DNA from: Pseudonocardia kujensis
GTDB lineage: Bacteria > Actinomycetota > Actinomycetes > Mycobacteriales > Pseudonocardiaceae
Assembly: GCF_021283305.1 (NCBI RefSeq)
Contig: NZ_JAJSOK010000019.1
Coordinates: forward strand, 55,042 to 119,041
Reading direction: 5' to 3'
DNA length: 64,000 nucleotides
Positions 45,607 through 54,887 of this stretch are shown one piece after another. The first letter of the stretch is position 1. Each line of letters opens with the position of its first letter. Below the pieces are notes generated by a model. That model was not told the DNA's origin, did no database searches, and saw nothing but the letters and a program-made list of their open reading frames with translations. The position numbers were made by a program, and so were the translations under genes.

Positions 45607-45986
45607 CAGCGCCGCAGAACTTCTACGCCGAGGTGGGGGGCGAGAAGATCTTCCACCAGATCGTCCACCGCTTCTACGAGCAGGTGGCCGAGGACGAGAT
45701 CCTCCGCCCGCTGTACCCGGAGGAGGACCTCGGTCCGGCCGAGGACCGGCTGCGGATGTTCCTCGAGCAGTACTGGGGCGGCCCTCGCACCTACTCGGAG
45801 CGGCGCGGCCACCCGCGCCTGCGGATGCGGCACTTCCCGTTCACGATCGGCCCGATCGAGCGCGACGCGTGGCTGCGCTGCATGCGCGTGGCCGTCGACG
45901 AGTCCGACCTCGACGAGGCCCACCGGGCCCAGCTCTGGCAGTACCTGGAGTACGCCGCCGCGAGCATGGTGAACTCCGGCTTCTAG
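45603..45986 (+). CDS. glbO: Truncated haemoglobin, group II (trHbO)
   Basis: 127 residues; haem protein binding O2 in the cytoplasm or at the membrane. The proximal histidine F8 is His77 in [14 protein letters not shown]; Tyr25 (B10), Tyr38 (CD1) and Trp90 (G8) are the group II haem-pocket residues. It begins inside the MscS stop codon and precedes an alpha-glucosidase-type gene by 38 bases; in Mycobacterium tuberculosis glbO is likewise next to aglA, so the pairing is conserved. Confidence 0.95.
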   Translation: MTAPQNFYAEVGGEKIFHQIVHRFYEQVAEDEILRPLYPEEDLGPAEDRLRMFLEQYWGGPRTYSERRGHPRLRMRHFPFTIGPIERDAWLRCMRVAVDESDLDEAHRAQLWQYLEYAAASMVNSGF

Positions 45987-46024
45987 GTAGGGCCAGGCGG
46001 GTCCGTTTGGCATGATGGTGTCCC

Positions 46025-47614
46025 GTGCGGCACGACGGGCAGTGGTGGGCGAAGGCCGTCGTCTACCAGGTCTACGTCCGCAGCTTCGCCGACTCCGACG
46101 GCGACGGGGTCGGTGACCTCGCCGGCGTCCGCAGCCGGCTCGGGTACCTCGAGCTCCTCGGCGTCGACGCCCTCGCGCTGGGCCCCGTCAACCCCTCACC
46201 CGGCGTCGACCACGGCTACGACGTGACCGACCCGCGGGAGGTCGACCCGCTGCTCGGCACCCTGGACGACCTCGACGGGCTGATCGCCGACGCGCACGCC
46301 CACGGCCTGCGGGTGGTCGTCGACGTGGTGCCCAACCACACGTCGGACCAGCACGAGTGGTTCCGGGCCGCGGTGTCGGCGGCCCCCGGGAGCCCGGAGC
46401 GGGCCCGCTACCACTTCCACCCGGGCAAGGGCGAGCGCGGCGAGCGGCCGCCGAACAACTGGCAGAGCGTGTTCGGTGGGCCGGCCTGGACGCGCCTCAC
46501 CGTGACGGACGAGGACGGCACGAGCCGGCCGGACGAGTGGTACCTGCACCTGTTCGCCCCCGGCCAGCCGGACCTCGACTGGGAGAACCCCGAGGTCTGG
46601 GCGGACCTGGAGAAGACGCTGCGGTTCTGGTGCGACCGGGGCGTCGACGGGCTGCGGATCGACGTCGCGCACGGCATGGCCAAGGCCGCCGGGCTGCCCG
46701 ACGACCGGCGGCAGCCGGGCTGGACCCCGGTCTCCGACGAGCTCACCGACCCGCGCTTCGACCAGGAGCCGGTGCACGACGTGCACCGGATGATCCGCGC
46801 GGTGCTCGACCACTACCCGGAGCGGATGGCCGTCGGCGAGGTCGGCACGGTGCGCGACGACGGCCGCTGGGCCGGCTACGTCCGCCGCGACGAGCTGCAC
46901 CTCGCCGTCCACTCCGCGCTGCGCGACGCGGCCTTCGACGCCGGTGAGGTGCGCGAGGCCGTCGACCGCACGCTCGCGGCAGCCGGGTCCGCCGGGGTGC
47001 CGGCCGTGTGGATGCTCGCGAACCACGACCTGGTGCGCCCGGCGACGCGGTACGGGGAGGGTCCGCTCGGGCTCGCCCGGGCACGCGCGATGGCGCTCGT
47101 CGCCCTGGCGCTGCCCGGTACGGCCTACCTGTACCACGGCGACGAGCTGGGCCTGCCCGACGTCGAGGTCCCCGAAGAAGCGCGGCAGGACCCGGCCTGG
47201 GAGCTGTCCGGGCACACCGACCCCGGCCGCGACGGGGCCCGGGTGCCGCTGCCGTGGGAGGGCGGCCCGCCCGGCTACGGGTTCACCACCGGGACGCCCT
47301 GGCTCCCGGTGCCCGACGGGTTCGGGGCGCTCACCGCCGCCGAGCAGCTCGAGGACCCGGACTCCACGCTCTCGCTCTTCCGCCAGGCCCTGGAGCTGCG
47401 GCGCAGCCATCCCGCGTTCCACGGCGACGAGGTCGAGTGGTTCGGTGCGCCCGCGGGCTGCCTCGCCTTCCGCCGCACCGGGTCCACGCTCGTGTGCGCG
47501 CTCAACGCGGGCGACCGGGCCGTCCCACTCCCGCCGGGCGACGTCCTGCTCACCAGCGCGCCGCTCACGGACTGCGGCGAGCTCCCGCCGGACACCGCCG
47601 CCTGGCTCGCCTGA
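46025..47614 (+). CDS. GH13 alpha-glucosidase / oligo-1,6-glucosidase type enzyme
   Basis: 529 residues, cytoplasmic (no signal peptide). The (beta/alpha)8 barrel has VVVDVVPNHTS (region I), GLRIDVAHGMAKA with nucleophile Asp213, MAVGEVGTV with acid/base Glu272 and LANHDLVRPATRYG with Asp335. Substrate is likely short alpha-glucosides from glycogen or trehalose metabolism; exact linkage cannot be told. It starts with GTG 46025, last gene of the peptidase-channel-globin run, and converges with a minus-strand gene at 47629. Confidence 0.92.
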   Translation: MRHDGQWWAKAVVYQVYVRSFADSDGDGVGDLAGVRSRLGYLELLGVDALALGPVNPSPGVDHGYDVTDPREVDPLLGTLDDLDGLIADAHAHGLRVVVDVVPNHTSDQHEWFRAAVSAAPGSPERARYHFHPGKGERGERPPNNWQSVFGGPAWTRLTVTDEDGTSRPDEWYLHLFAPGQPDLDWENPEVWADLEKTLRFWCDRGVDGLRIDVAHGMAKAAGLPDDRRQPGWTPVSDELTDPRFDQEPVHDVHRMIRAVLDHYPERMAVGEVGTVRDDGRWAGYVRRDELHLAVHSALRDAAFDAGEVREAVDRTLAAAGSAGVPAVWMLANHDLVRPATRYGEGPLGLARARAMALVALALPGTAYLYHGDELGLPDVEVPEEARQDPAWELSGHTDPGRDGARVPLPWEGGPPGYGFTTGTPWLPVPDGFGALTAAEQLEDPDSTLSLFRQALELRRSHPAFHGDEVEWFGAPAGCLAFRRTGSTLVCALNAGDRAVPLPPGDVLLTSAPLTDCGELPPDTAAWLA

Positions 47615-47628
47615 TCCCGGTCGGCCGC

Positions 47629-48273
47629 TCAGGTCAGCAGGGGCAGCGCGGTCACCCGCCGCCGCACGACGGCGCCGAACCGGGCGTCGAGCCGCATCCA
47701 CGAGCCCGTCGCGGAGACCCGCACGACCGGCTCCGGCCCTGCGCCCGCGCCGGTGTCGGCCCCGCCGAGGAACCCCATGCCGGACAGGGCGAACAGCGCC
47801 CGCATCGGCACGGAGACCTTCCCGGGGACGTCGCCGGAGACCGTCAGGACGGTCTGGTCGAGCAGCGAGGCGGGCGGCCCCATCGGCCCGCCGTGCTCCC
47901 GGGCCAGGGCCAGCCCGCGCTCGGTGAGCGCCTCCAGCTCCCGCGCGGGGACGTCCTCGAGCCGCGTCCAGCCCTCGTCCGGCGGCAGGGTGCCCGTCCA
48001 GAACCCGCCGGCGCCGCCGAGGTCCACCTCCTCCGACCGGTCGACGGCCAGGGCCGTGAGCAGCGCGGACCCCTGCACGGTGACGTCGTCCGGCGCCATC
48101 TCGGCGGCGACCGAGCGGGTGGCGAGCGCCTCGAACGGGGTCGGGGCCCAGGCCGTCACCCGGCCGCGCGCGGAGCGCAGCCGCACCGGCGCGGACTCGT
48201 CGAGGCGGACCAGCCGCGCGGTGAACGCGCCGAGGTCCGCGCGCTCCGCCGGGTCGGCGAACCGGAGGCTCAC
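47629..48273 (-). CDS. Hypothetical protein, actinobacterial
   Basis: 214 residues: RFADPAERADLGAFTARLVR, VRLRSARGRVTAWAPTPFEA, VQGSALLTALAV and FWTGTLPPDEGWTRLEDVPA, ending in VVRVSATGSWMRLDARFGAV. The protein is soluble, without signal peptide or membrane helix. I recognise it only as a conserved type found downstream of acyl-CoA thioesterase genes in actinobacteria, without a known role. GTG 48273 overlaps the thioesterase stop as GTGA. Confidence 0.75.
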   Translation of the reverse strand: MSLRFADPAERADLGAFTARLVRLDESAPVRLRSARGRVTAWAPTPFEALATRSVAAEMAPDDVTVQGSALLTALAVDRSEEVDLGGAGGFWTGTLPPDEGWTRLEDVPARELEALTERGLALAREHGGPMGPPASLLDQTVLTVSGDVPGKVSVPMRALFALSGMGFLGGADTGAGAGPEPVVRVSATGSWMRLDARFGAVVRRRVTALPLLT

Positions 48274-48737
48274 GACGCCGCCTCCGTGGACGCCGAGGAC
48301 GCCGGTGCGGAACCGGCCGGCTCCGGCGCCCAGCGCAGCAGGAAGGCCCGCTCCTCGGCGGTGAGCCGCCGCGGCCGCTGCCCCGCCAGGTCGAACAGCG
48401 CCATCCGTGTCTCGGCCTCGATCGCGACCGGGTCGGACTCCGCCGGCCCCTCCCGCAGCACGTAGTCGATCGTGAACGACGCCGCCCGCACGTCCCGCAC
48501 GGTCATCTCCACCCGCAGGTCGTGCGCCCGGTACGGGACCTGCCGGCGGTACTCCACGCCGAGCCCGGCCACCAGCAGCCCCGCCGCGAAGGTGTCGACG
48601 CCCTCGGCGGCGGCCGCGGTGAACATCAGGTCGATGCGCGCCTCCTCGAGGAGCGTGACCGCCCGGGCGTGGTTCAGGTGCCGGTAGGAGTCCTGGTCGG
48701 TCCAGCGCAGCGGGACCTGGGCGACGTAGCGGGCCAC
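48270..48737 (-). CDS. Acyl-CoA thioesterase, 4-hydroxybenzoyl-CoA thioesterase type hotdog fold
   Basis: 155 residues. RWTDQDSYRHLNHARAVTLL is the catalytic YbgC/4HBT signature (Asp and His/Asn), then GVEYRRQVPYRAHDLRVEMT and RMALFDLAGQRPRRLTAEER. It hydrolyses a CoA thioester in the cytoplasm; substrate unknown. The gene sits in a packed minus-strand group with alpha/beta hydrolase upstream (20-base gap) and a hypothetical gene downstream (overlap). Confidence 0.87.
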   Translation of the reverse strand: MARYVAQVPLRWTDQDSYRHLNHARAVTLLEEARIDLMFTAAAAEGVDTFAAGLLVAGLGVEYRRQVPYRAHDLRVEMTVRDVRAASFTIDYVLREGPAESDPVAIEAETRMALFDLAGQRPRRLTAEERAFLLRWAPEPAGSAPASSASTEAAS

Positions 48738-48757
48738 CCGTCCACCCTCTCACCCGC

Positions 48758-49426
48758 TCACGCGGCCCCGGCCAGCGCCTCCACCAGCGCCTCCGCCACC
48801 TCGACCGGCCGGGAGAGGGCGTTGAGGTGCCCGCCGGGCACCACCTGGACGTCGAGCCCCAACCGTTCGCGCGCCACCCGCCGTTGGAAGGCGAGGGGGA
48901 ACAGGCGATCGTCGGCGCCGGCCAGCACGGTCGTCGGGACCTCGGGCCACGCCGCCAGCGGGAACGGCTCGGCGAACGAGCGGTCCGACTGGTTGCGCCC
49001 GCCCGCCGCCAGCTCGGTGCGCAGGTCCGCGGGCAGGTCGTGCAGGAAGTCCCGCTCGAGGTCGAAGCCGTCGTACCCCGCCTCCGTGCGGGCCTCGGCC
49101 TGCCCCGTGGCCTCCCACCACTGCCCGGCGCTCTCCCCCGGCGCCGGGATCATGGGGTTCACCAGCACGAGCCGCCGCGCCGGTACCGCCGCGCACACCA
49201 GGGGCCCGAGGAAGGCCCCCATCGACTGCCCTACGACGACCGGGTCCGGCCGGTCGCCGAGGGCCGCCAGGGCAAGGGCCGTGTACTCGGCCCATCCCAG
49301 CGTCTCGTCGTCCGCGGGCAGGTCGACGGCGACCGGCTCGTGGCCGCGCGCCGCCAGCTCCGGGACGACGCGGTGCCAGTACCGGGCCTCGCCGCCCGCG
49401 CCGGGCAGCAGCAGGAATGTCGTCAC
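48758..49426 (-). CDS. Alpha/beta hydrolase family protein
   Basis: 222 residues: TTFLLLPGAGGEARYWHRVV at the start (oxyanion loop), VVGQSMGAFLGPLVCA with nucleophile Ser, DDRLFPLAF with the Asp, and VPGGHLNALSRP with the His. Substrate unknown. GTG 49426 gives the usual family N-terminus; an ATG at 49459 overlapping the STAS gene stop is also in frame and would add 11 residues. Confidence 0.85.
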   Translation of the reverse strand: MTTFLLLPGAGGEARYWHRVVPELAARGHEPVAVDLPADDETLGWAEYTALALAALGDRPDPVVVGQSMGAFLGPLVCAAVPARRLVLVNPMIPAPGESAGQWWEATGQAEARTEAGYDGFDLERDFLHDLPADLRTELAAGGRNQSDRSFAEPFPLAAWPEVPTTVLAGADDRLFPLAFQRRVARERLGLDVQVVPGGHLNALSRPVEVAEALVEALAGAA

Positions 49427-49455
49427 ACGGGATGGACCGCCCCGGCGGCCCGGAC

Positions 49456-49872
49456 TCATCGCTCCCGGCAGGCCGCCGCCACGGACCCGTGGAGCGCGAA
49501 GCTCCCGACCACGCGCAGGAGCTGCTCCTGCAGCGGATCGCCGGACAGCACCACGTGGAGCTCGCTGCCCCGGCGCTGCAGCGTCGCCTGGGCCTCGGCC
49601 AGGCGGCGCGCACCGCAGGCCGCGAGCAGCTCCACGCCGGTCAGGTCCACCACGACCCGATCGGCCGCGTGCGACTCGACCCACGAGCCCATCTCGAAGC
49701 AGTTCGTCAGGTCGATCTCACCGGACAGCAGCAGCAGCGCGAGCCACGGGACCGGACGCACGGCGCGCATCTCCAGCGGCGTGCCGCCGGGGTGTTCGCG
49801 CACGGACGGCAGGGCCACCACCTTCGCGTCGCGGTCGTCCACGAGGCCCCCTCCGCCGCGTTCGTGGCCCAC
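49456..49872 (-). CDS. STAS-domain protein, anti-sigma-factor-antagonist-like
   Basis: 138 residues. The domain core is PWLALLLLSGEIDLTNCFEM, DRVVVDLTGVELLAACGARR and LAEAQATLQRRGSELHVVLS, like SpoIIAA/RsbV. The phosphorylated serine before the Gly in the usual DSSG motif is replaced by Cys here (LLAACGARR), so regulation by kinase phosphorylation may be lost. No matching anti-sigma kinase gene is in the window. GTG 49872 is used; a GTG before DDRDAKVV is an alternative start. Confidence 0.8.
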   Translation of the reverse strand: MGHERGGGGLVDDRDAKVVALPSVREHPGGTPLEMRAVRPVPWLALLLLSGEIDLTNCFEMGSWVESHAADRVVVDLTGVELLAACGARRLAEAQATLQRRGSELHVVLSGDPLQEQLLRVVGSFALHGSVAAACRER

Positions 49873-49876
49873 CAGG

Positions 49877-52800
49877 CTACCGCGCGAGGCCCCGCAGTTG
49901 GCGGGAGACGACGGACAGGGTGGCCAGGTCGAGCTGCCCGGCGCCCGCGATCTCCTGCAGCGCCGCCCGCGCCCGGACCAGCCGCGACGCGTTCGCCCGC
50001 TCCCACTGCGCGATCGTCTCCGGAACCGGGGTGCCCGGCGCGGCCTCGCGCAGCGCGTCGAGGGTGATGGAGCGCAGCGACCCGTAGAGGTCGTCGCGCA
50101 GCGCGAGCCGGGCGAGCTGGTGCCAGCGGTCCCCGCGCGGCAGCGCGCTGACCGAGGTCAGCGCCACGTCGACACCGAGGTGGTCGCTGAGCGCGAAGTA
50201 CGTGCGCGCCACCTCCTCCGGGTCCCGCGGTTCGCCGTCCCGCTCGGACAGCTCGATCAGCTCGACGACGTCGAGCAGCCCGAAGCCGTGCACCGCGGTC
50301 GCCGCGCGGCGGGCCAGCCTGTCCGGCACGCCCTCGTCGAGCAGCGCCGCGGTCCGGTTCTGCACGGCCTCCTTCTCCCGGCCCACGAGCAGGTCCGGGA
50401 GCCGGCGCCACAACGTGCGCACCTGCCCGGCGAAGCGGGCGGCCTCGGCGCCGACCGCCAGGGGCTGGGGGCGGTTGCTGAGGAACCAGCGGGAGGCACG
50501 GTCGAGCAGCCGGCGGGACTCCAGGATCAGCCGGTCGGCGACCTCGACCGGCAGGCCGGCCTCGCGGATCTGCCGCCAGTGCGCCCGGAGCGCGTACACG
50601 CCGGTGACGACGGCGTAGGCACGCACCGCATCCGAGGGTCCGGCGGCGGTCTCCTCGTTGATCCGGAAGGCGAAGGTGATCCCGGCGCCGTCGACCATCT
50701 CGTTGACCAGCAGCGTGCCGAGGATCTCGCGGTGCAGCGGGTGGCGGCGGATCGCGTCCGGGAAGCGCTCGCGCAGCGGGTGCGGGAAGTACTCCGGCAG
50801 CCGCGGCGCGAACGCCGCGCCCTCCAGCAGGTCGCTGTCGAGCAGCCGGCGCTTGAGGTCCAGCTTGACGTGCGCGAGCAGCGTCGAGAGCTCCGGTCCG
50901 GTCAGGCCCTCCCCGGACCGTTCGAGCGCCTGGAACCCGGCGGGCGTCGGCAGCACTTCCAGCGCCCGGTCCAGCCCGGTGCGCTCCTCGAGGTCCGCCA
51001 CGACCCGGGCGTGCACGTTGGCCATCTCGCCGGAGTGGGAGCGCGCGACGCCGAGCACCGCGTTCTGGTCGGTGTTGTCGGCGAGGACGAGAGAGGCGAC
51101 CTCGTCCGTCATTTCGGCGAGCAGCGCGTTGCGGCCCGGACGGTCCAGCTCGCCGATCGTGACCAGCCGGTCCAGCAGGATCTTGATGTTGACCTCGTGG
51201 TCGGAGCAGTCCACGCCGGCGGAGTTGTCGATCGCGTCGGTGTTGATCCGCCCGCCGTGGCGGGCGTACTCGATCCGGCCACGCTGGGTCAGCCCGAGGT
51301 TGCCGCCCTCGCCGACGACCTTGACCCGCAGCTCCCTACCGTCGACCCGGATGGCGTCGTTGGCCTTGTCCCCGGCGTCGGCGTGCGCCTCGGTGGACGC
51401 CTTGACGTAGGTGCCGATGCCGCCGTTCCACAGCAGGTCGGCCGGGGCGAGCAGGATCGCGCGGATCAGCTCGGGCGGGCTCAGCTTCACCACGTGGTCG
51501 GCCAGCCCCAGGGCCGCCCGCATCTCCGGCCCGACCGGCACCGCCTTCGCCGTGCGCGGCCAGACGCCGCCGCCGGGGCTGATCGCCTCCCGGTCGTAGT
51601 CGTCCCACGAGGACCGGGGCAGGTCGAACAGCCGGCGGCGCTCGGCGAACCCGCGGGCCGCGTCCGGATCCGGGTCCACGAACACGTGCCGGTGGTCGAA
51701 CGCCGCGACCAGCCGGATGTGCTCGGAGAGCAGCATCCCGTTGCCGAACACGTCACCGGACATGTCCCCGACGCCGACCACGGTGAAGTCCTGGGTCTGG
51801 GTGTCGGTCCCGAGCTCGGAGAAGTGCCGCTTGACGCTCTCCCACGCGCCCCGGGCGGTGATGCCCATGGCCTTGTGGTCGTAGCCCACCGAGCCGCCCG
51901 AGGCGAACGCGTCGCCGAGCCAGAACCCGTAGCTCTCCGCGACCTCGTTGGCGACGTCGGAGAACCGCGCCGTGCCCTTGTCCGCGGCGACGACGAGGTA
52001 GGAGTCGTCGCCGTCGTGGCGCACGACGTCCGGCGGCGGCACGGTCTCGCCCCGCACCAGGTTGTCGGTGACGTCGAGCAGCCCGGAGACGAAGATCCGG
52101 TAGCAGGCCTCGACCTCCGCGGGGTCCGGTCGCGCCGCGCGCACCACGAACCCGCCCTTCGCGCCGACCGGCACGATCACGGCGTTCTTCACCATCTGTG
52201 CCTTGACCAGGCCCAGGATCTCGGTGCGGAAGTCCTGCGGACGGTCCGACCAGCGCAGCCCGCCGCGGGCGACCGACCCGAACCGCAGGTGCACACCCTC
52301 GGTCCGCGGCGAGTACACGAAGATCTCGAACCGTGGCCGGGGCGCCGGCATGTCCGGCACCGCGGCCGGGTCGATCTTGAACGAGCTGAACGGGCGGTCC
52401 CGGAACCAGTTCGTGCGCAGCGTCGCGACGATCATCGCCAGGAAGCCGCGCAGGATGCGGTCCGCGTCCAGCCCGGTGACCTGGTCGATCAGCGTGGTGA
52501 CCTCGGTCAGTGCCTCCTCGGTGACCTTCGACCGGTTCTCCTCGGCCGGGTCGAAGCGGGCCCGGAACAGCTTCACCAGTCCGCGCGCGACGGCGGGCTG
52601 CGCCAGCAGGGTGTCCGCCATGTACTGCACCCCGAAGGTGCTCCCGACCTGCCGGGAGTAGCGGGCGTAGGAGCGCAGCAGCGCCGCCTCGCGCCAGTGC
52701 AGGCCCGCGTGCAGCACCAACGCCGAGAACCGGTCGGCCTCGGCGTCCCCGCCCCAGGTCGCCCGGAACGCCGCGCAGAAGTCCCGGTCGAGCTCGGCCT

Positions 52801-54592
52801 CGTCCCGCCCGGCGAGATCGGTGTCGGCGAACCCGGCGGCGTCGAGGCGCAGGCCGAAGTCGTAGAGCCAGCAGCGCCGGCCGTCGGGCCGGACGAACTC
52901 GGACGGGTGCTCGTCGACGACCTCCACGCCCAGGTGCTGCAGCACCGGCAGGATCCGGGTCAGCGACACCGGCTCGTCCAGGTAGATCGCCAGCCGGCGC
53001 TCCCCGTCCTCGTGGTGCAGCCGGACGTCGAACCCGCCCTCGGGCAGCGCCAGGATCCGCTTCAGGTCCTCCACCGCGCGGTCCGGCGCGGTGCCCGCCT
53101 TGTACGAGTCCGGGACGCCGGCGAGCAGGCCGGGGACCGTGGCCGCGCCGGGGCCGAGGCGGTCGACCAGCCGGTCGTCCCAGGTCCGGACGGCCTCGGT
53201 AAGGGCGTCGGTGAGCTCCTGGGAGTCCGGGTCGACCGGAGGCGCCGCGGGGTCGGTCTGCACCATGAAGTGCACGAGTGCGTACGGGGCCTCGGTGACA
53301 CGCGCGGTGTAGTCGACGGTGCTGCCGCGCAGCCGGTCGCGCAGCACGTCGGCCATCGCCAGCCGGCTCGTCGTGGTGTAGCGGTCGCGCGGCAGGTAGA
53401 CCAGACACGAGACGAACCGGTGGTGCGGGTCGCGGCGCAGGAACACCCGCACCGCGCGGCGTCCGGCCAGGCCGAGGACACCCACCGCGACGTCGTGCAG
53501 GTACTCGGTGGTCGCGCTGAACAGCTCCTCGCGCGGCAGGCCGGAGATCACCTCGAGCATCTGCTGCCCGGAGTACGACTCCAGCGGGAAGCCCGCCCGT
53601 CGGATCGCCCGGCGCACTCGGCGTGCGACGACCGGAATGTCCAGCACGCTCTCGTACATCCCCGGGACCGTGAGCATCCCGAGGAAACGGTGCTCGCCGG
53701 TGGGCGCGCCGTGCTGGTCGAAGGTGCGCAGGCCCACGTAGTACGGGTGCGCGGGGCGCAGCACCCGGCTGCGCATTCCGGCGCGGGTCAGGATCAGCAG
53801 CTCCTCGGCCCGGTCGGCCCCGCCGCGGTCGGGGACGAAGGCGCCGTTGTCGAGCGTGTCGCGGCGCAGGACGCCCAGGCCCGACGCGAGCTCGGGCCGC
53901 AGCCGCTCGCCGTCGATCCGGTAGTGGCGGTAGCCGAGGAAGGTGAAGTGGCCGTCGGCCAGCCAGCGGAGGAACTGGGCGGTCTCGTGCCGCTCGGAGC
54001 CGCGGTCGGTGCGGACGCCGCGGGGCACCAGCTCCTCGGCGAGCAGCTCGTCGGCGAGGGTGCGGATGCGGCGTTCCATCCGGTCGCCGTCCTCGACGAT
54101 CTCCCGGACGTCGTGCAGCGTGTCGCGCAGCTCCTCGGCGAGGAGGTCGGGGTCCACCGCGGCGTTGAGGTCGAGGTGGATCCAGGACTCGGCGAACGTG
54201 CCGCGGGGCGGGTCCGCGGGATCGGCCTCGGGCAGGACCTCCTGCAGCTGCCCGGCGACGTCCCGCCGGACGACCACGATCGGGTGCAGCAGCCGTCGCA
54301 CCTCCGCCCCGGCCCGGGACACCGCGGCCAGGGTCGATCCGACGAGGTAGGGCATGTCGTCGGTGACGATCCGGACCGCCGTGCCGTCGACCCGGACCAG
54401 CGGCTCGCCCACCAGGCGGCGCTCGGCCAGGGCCCGCTGCTCCGCCGCGACGACGTCCAGCGGGGGCAGCGGCGGGCCCTCGCTCTGGGCGGGCGCCCCG
54501 TCGGCGGGAGCGTGCCGCGCGTAGAGGGCGGTCAGGCCGCCCGGCTCGACGGCCGGCTCCGCGGCGGTGGTGTGCTCACGGGTCCGGCTCAT
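49877..54592 (-). CDS. NAD-specific glutamate dehydrogenase, large (about 180 kDa) type
   Basis: 1571 residues, the L-180 class known from Streptomyces and Pseudomonas. It deaminates glutamate to 2-oxoglutarate with NAD+. The long N-terminal regulatory part has ACT-like and helical regions; the catalytic part includes FRTEILGLVKAQMVKNAVIV, PVGAKGGFVVRAARP, VGVGDMSGDVFGNGMLLS, DRREAISPGGG-type ISPGGGVWPRTAKAV and NSAGVDCSDHEVNIK. The C-terminus is helical. ATG 54592. A 12-base word shared with another promoter lies about 100 bases upstream. Confidence 0.95.
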   Translation of the reverse strand: MSRTREHTTAAEPAVEPGGLTALYARHAPADGAPAQSEGPPLPPLDVVAAEQRALAERRLVGEPLVRVDGTAVRIVTDDMPYLVGSTLAAVSRAGAEVRRLLHPIVVVRRDVAGQLQEVLPEADPADPPRGTFAESWIHLDLNAAVDPDLLAEELRDTLHDVREIVEDGDRMERRIRTLADELLAEELVPRGVRTDRGSERHETAQFLRWLADGHFTFLGYRHYRIDGERLRPELASGLGVLRRDTLDNGAFVPDRGGADRAEELLILTRAGMRSRVLRPAHPYYVGLRTFDQHGAPTGEHRFLGMLTVPGMYESVLDIPVVARRVRRAIRRAGFPLESYSGQQMLEVISGLPREELFSATTEYLHDVAVGVLGLAGRRAVRVFLRRDPHHRFVSCLVYLPRDRYTTTSRLAMADVLRDRLRGSTVDYTARVTEAPYALVHFMVQTDPAAPPVDPDSQELTDALTEAVRTWDDRLVDRLGPGAATVPGLLAGVPDSYKAGTAPDRAVEDLKRILALPEGGFDVRLHHEDGERRLAIYLDEPVSLTRILPVLQHLGVEVVDEHPSEFVRPDGRRCWLYDFGLRLDAAGFADTDLAGRDEAELDRDFCAAFRATWGGDAEADRFSALVLHAGLHWREAALLRSYARYSRQVGSTFGVQYMADTLLAQPAVARGLVKLFRARFDPAEENRSKVTEEALTEVTTLIDQVTGLDADRILRGFLAMIVATLRTNWFRDRPFSSFKIDPAAVPDMPAPRPRFEIFVYSPRTEGVHLRFGSVARGGLRWSDRPQDFRTEILGLVKAQMVKNAVIVPVGAKGGFVVRAARPDPAEVEACYRIFVSGLLDVTDNLVRGETVPPPDVVRHDGDDSYLVVAADKGTARFSDVANEVAESYGFWLGDAFASGGSVGYDHKAMGITARGAWESVKRHFSELGTDTQTQDFTVVGVGDMSGDVFGNGMLLSEHIRLVAAFDHRHVFVDPDPDAARGFAERRRLFDLPRSSWDDYDREAISPGGGVWPRTAKAVPVGPEMRAALGLADHVVKLSPPELIRAILLAPADLLWNGGIGTYVKASTEAHADAGDKANDAIRVDGRELRVKVVGEGGNLGLTQRGRIEYARHGGRINTDAIDNSAGVDCSDHEVNIKILLDRLVTIGELDRPGRNALLAEMTDEVASLVLADNTDQNAVLGVARSHSGEMANVHARVVADLEERTGLDRALEVLPTPAGFQALERSGEGLTGPELSTLLAHVKLDLKRRLLDSDLLEGAAFAPRLPEYFPHPLRERFPDAIRRHPLHREILGTLLVNEMVDGAGITFAFRINEETAAGPSDAVRAYAVVTGVYALRAHWRQIREAGLPVEVADRLILESRRLLDRASRWFLSNRPQPLAVGAEAARFAGQVRTLWRRLPDLLVGREKEAVQNRTAALLDEGVPDRLARRAATAVHGFGLLDVVELIELSERDGEPRDPEEVARTYFALSDHLGVDVALTSVSALPRGDRWHQLARLALRDDLYGSLRSITLDALREAAPGTPVPETIAQWERANASRLVRARAALQEIAGAGQLDLATLSVVSRQLRGLAR

Positions 54593-54887
54593 TCTCGGCG
54601 ACTCCGGGTCTTGCGAGGGCTGCTCGGGGCGGCGTCCACCCTAGCCCCCGATCGGCTGACCGCAGCGGCGACCCGAGCGCACTCCGGTCACTGTGAATGA
54701 GCGGCTGGTCGCAAGGGGTGAACGGCGCCGCGGGGGCTCGGGAGCCGTGACACCGCGTGGTCGACGTCGACGGTGCACCGGGCCACTCGGATCGGACGGC
54801 CCCGCTCGCCGCTCCGCGGTCACGGAGCGAAGCGGCCGGCGGCCATCGCGCCGGCGTGCACGGCGGCCCGCCGGCGCCGGCCGGCCG
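54593..54887. other. 295-base spacer between glutamate dehydrogenase and a large disordered protein gene
   Basis: It carries the promoter of the dehydrogenase gene on the minus strand. GTGAATGAGCGG at 54693-54704 is also present at 30826-30837. No gene is apparent; the palindrome-like TCACTGTGA lies at 54688-54696. Confidence 0.45.

Noticed and set aside
48827..54700. Plus-strand open frame of 1957 codons across the hydrolase, STAS and glutamate dehydrogenase genes
   Set aside because: Antisense shadow crossing several real genes; composition is Arg/Gly/Asp-rich with no fold and no ribosome site.
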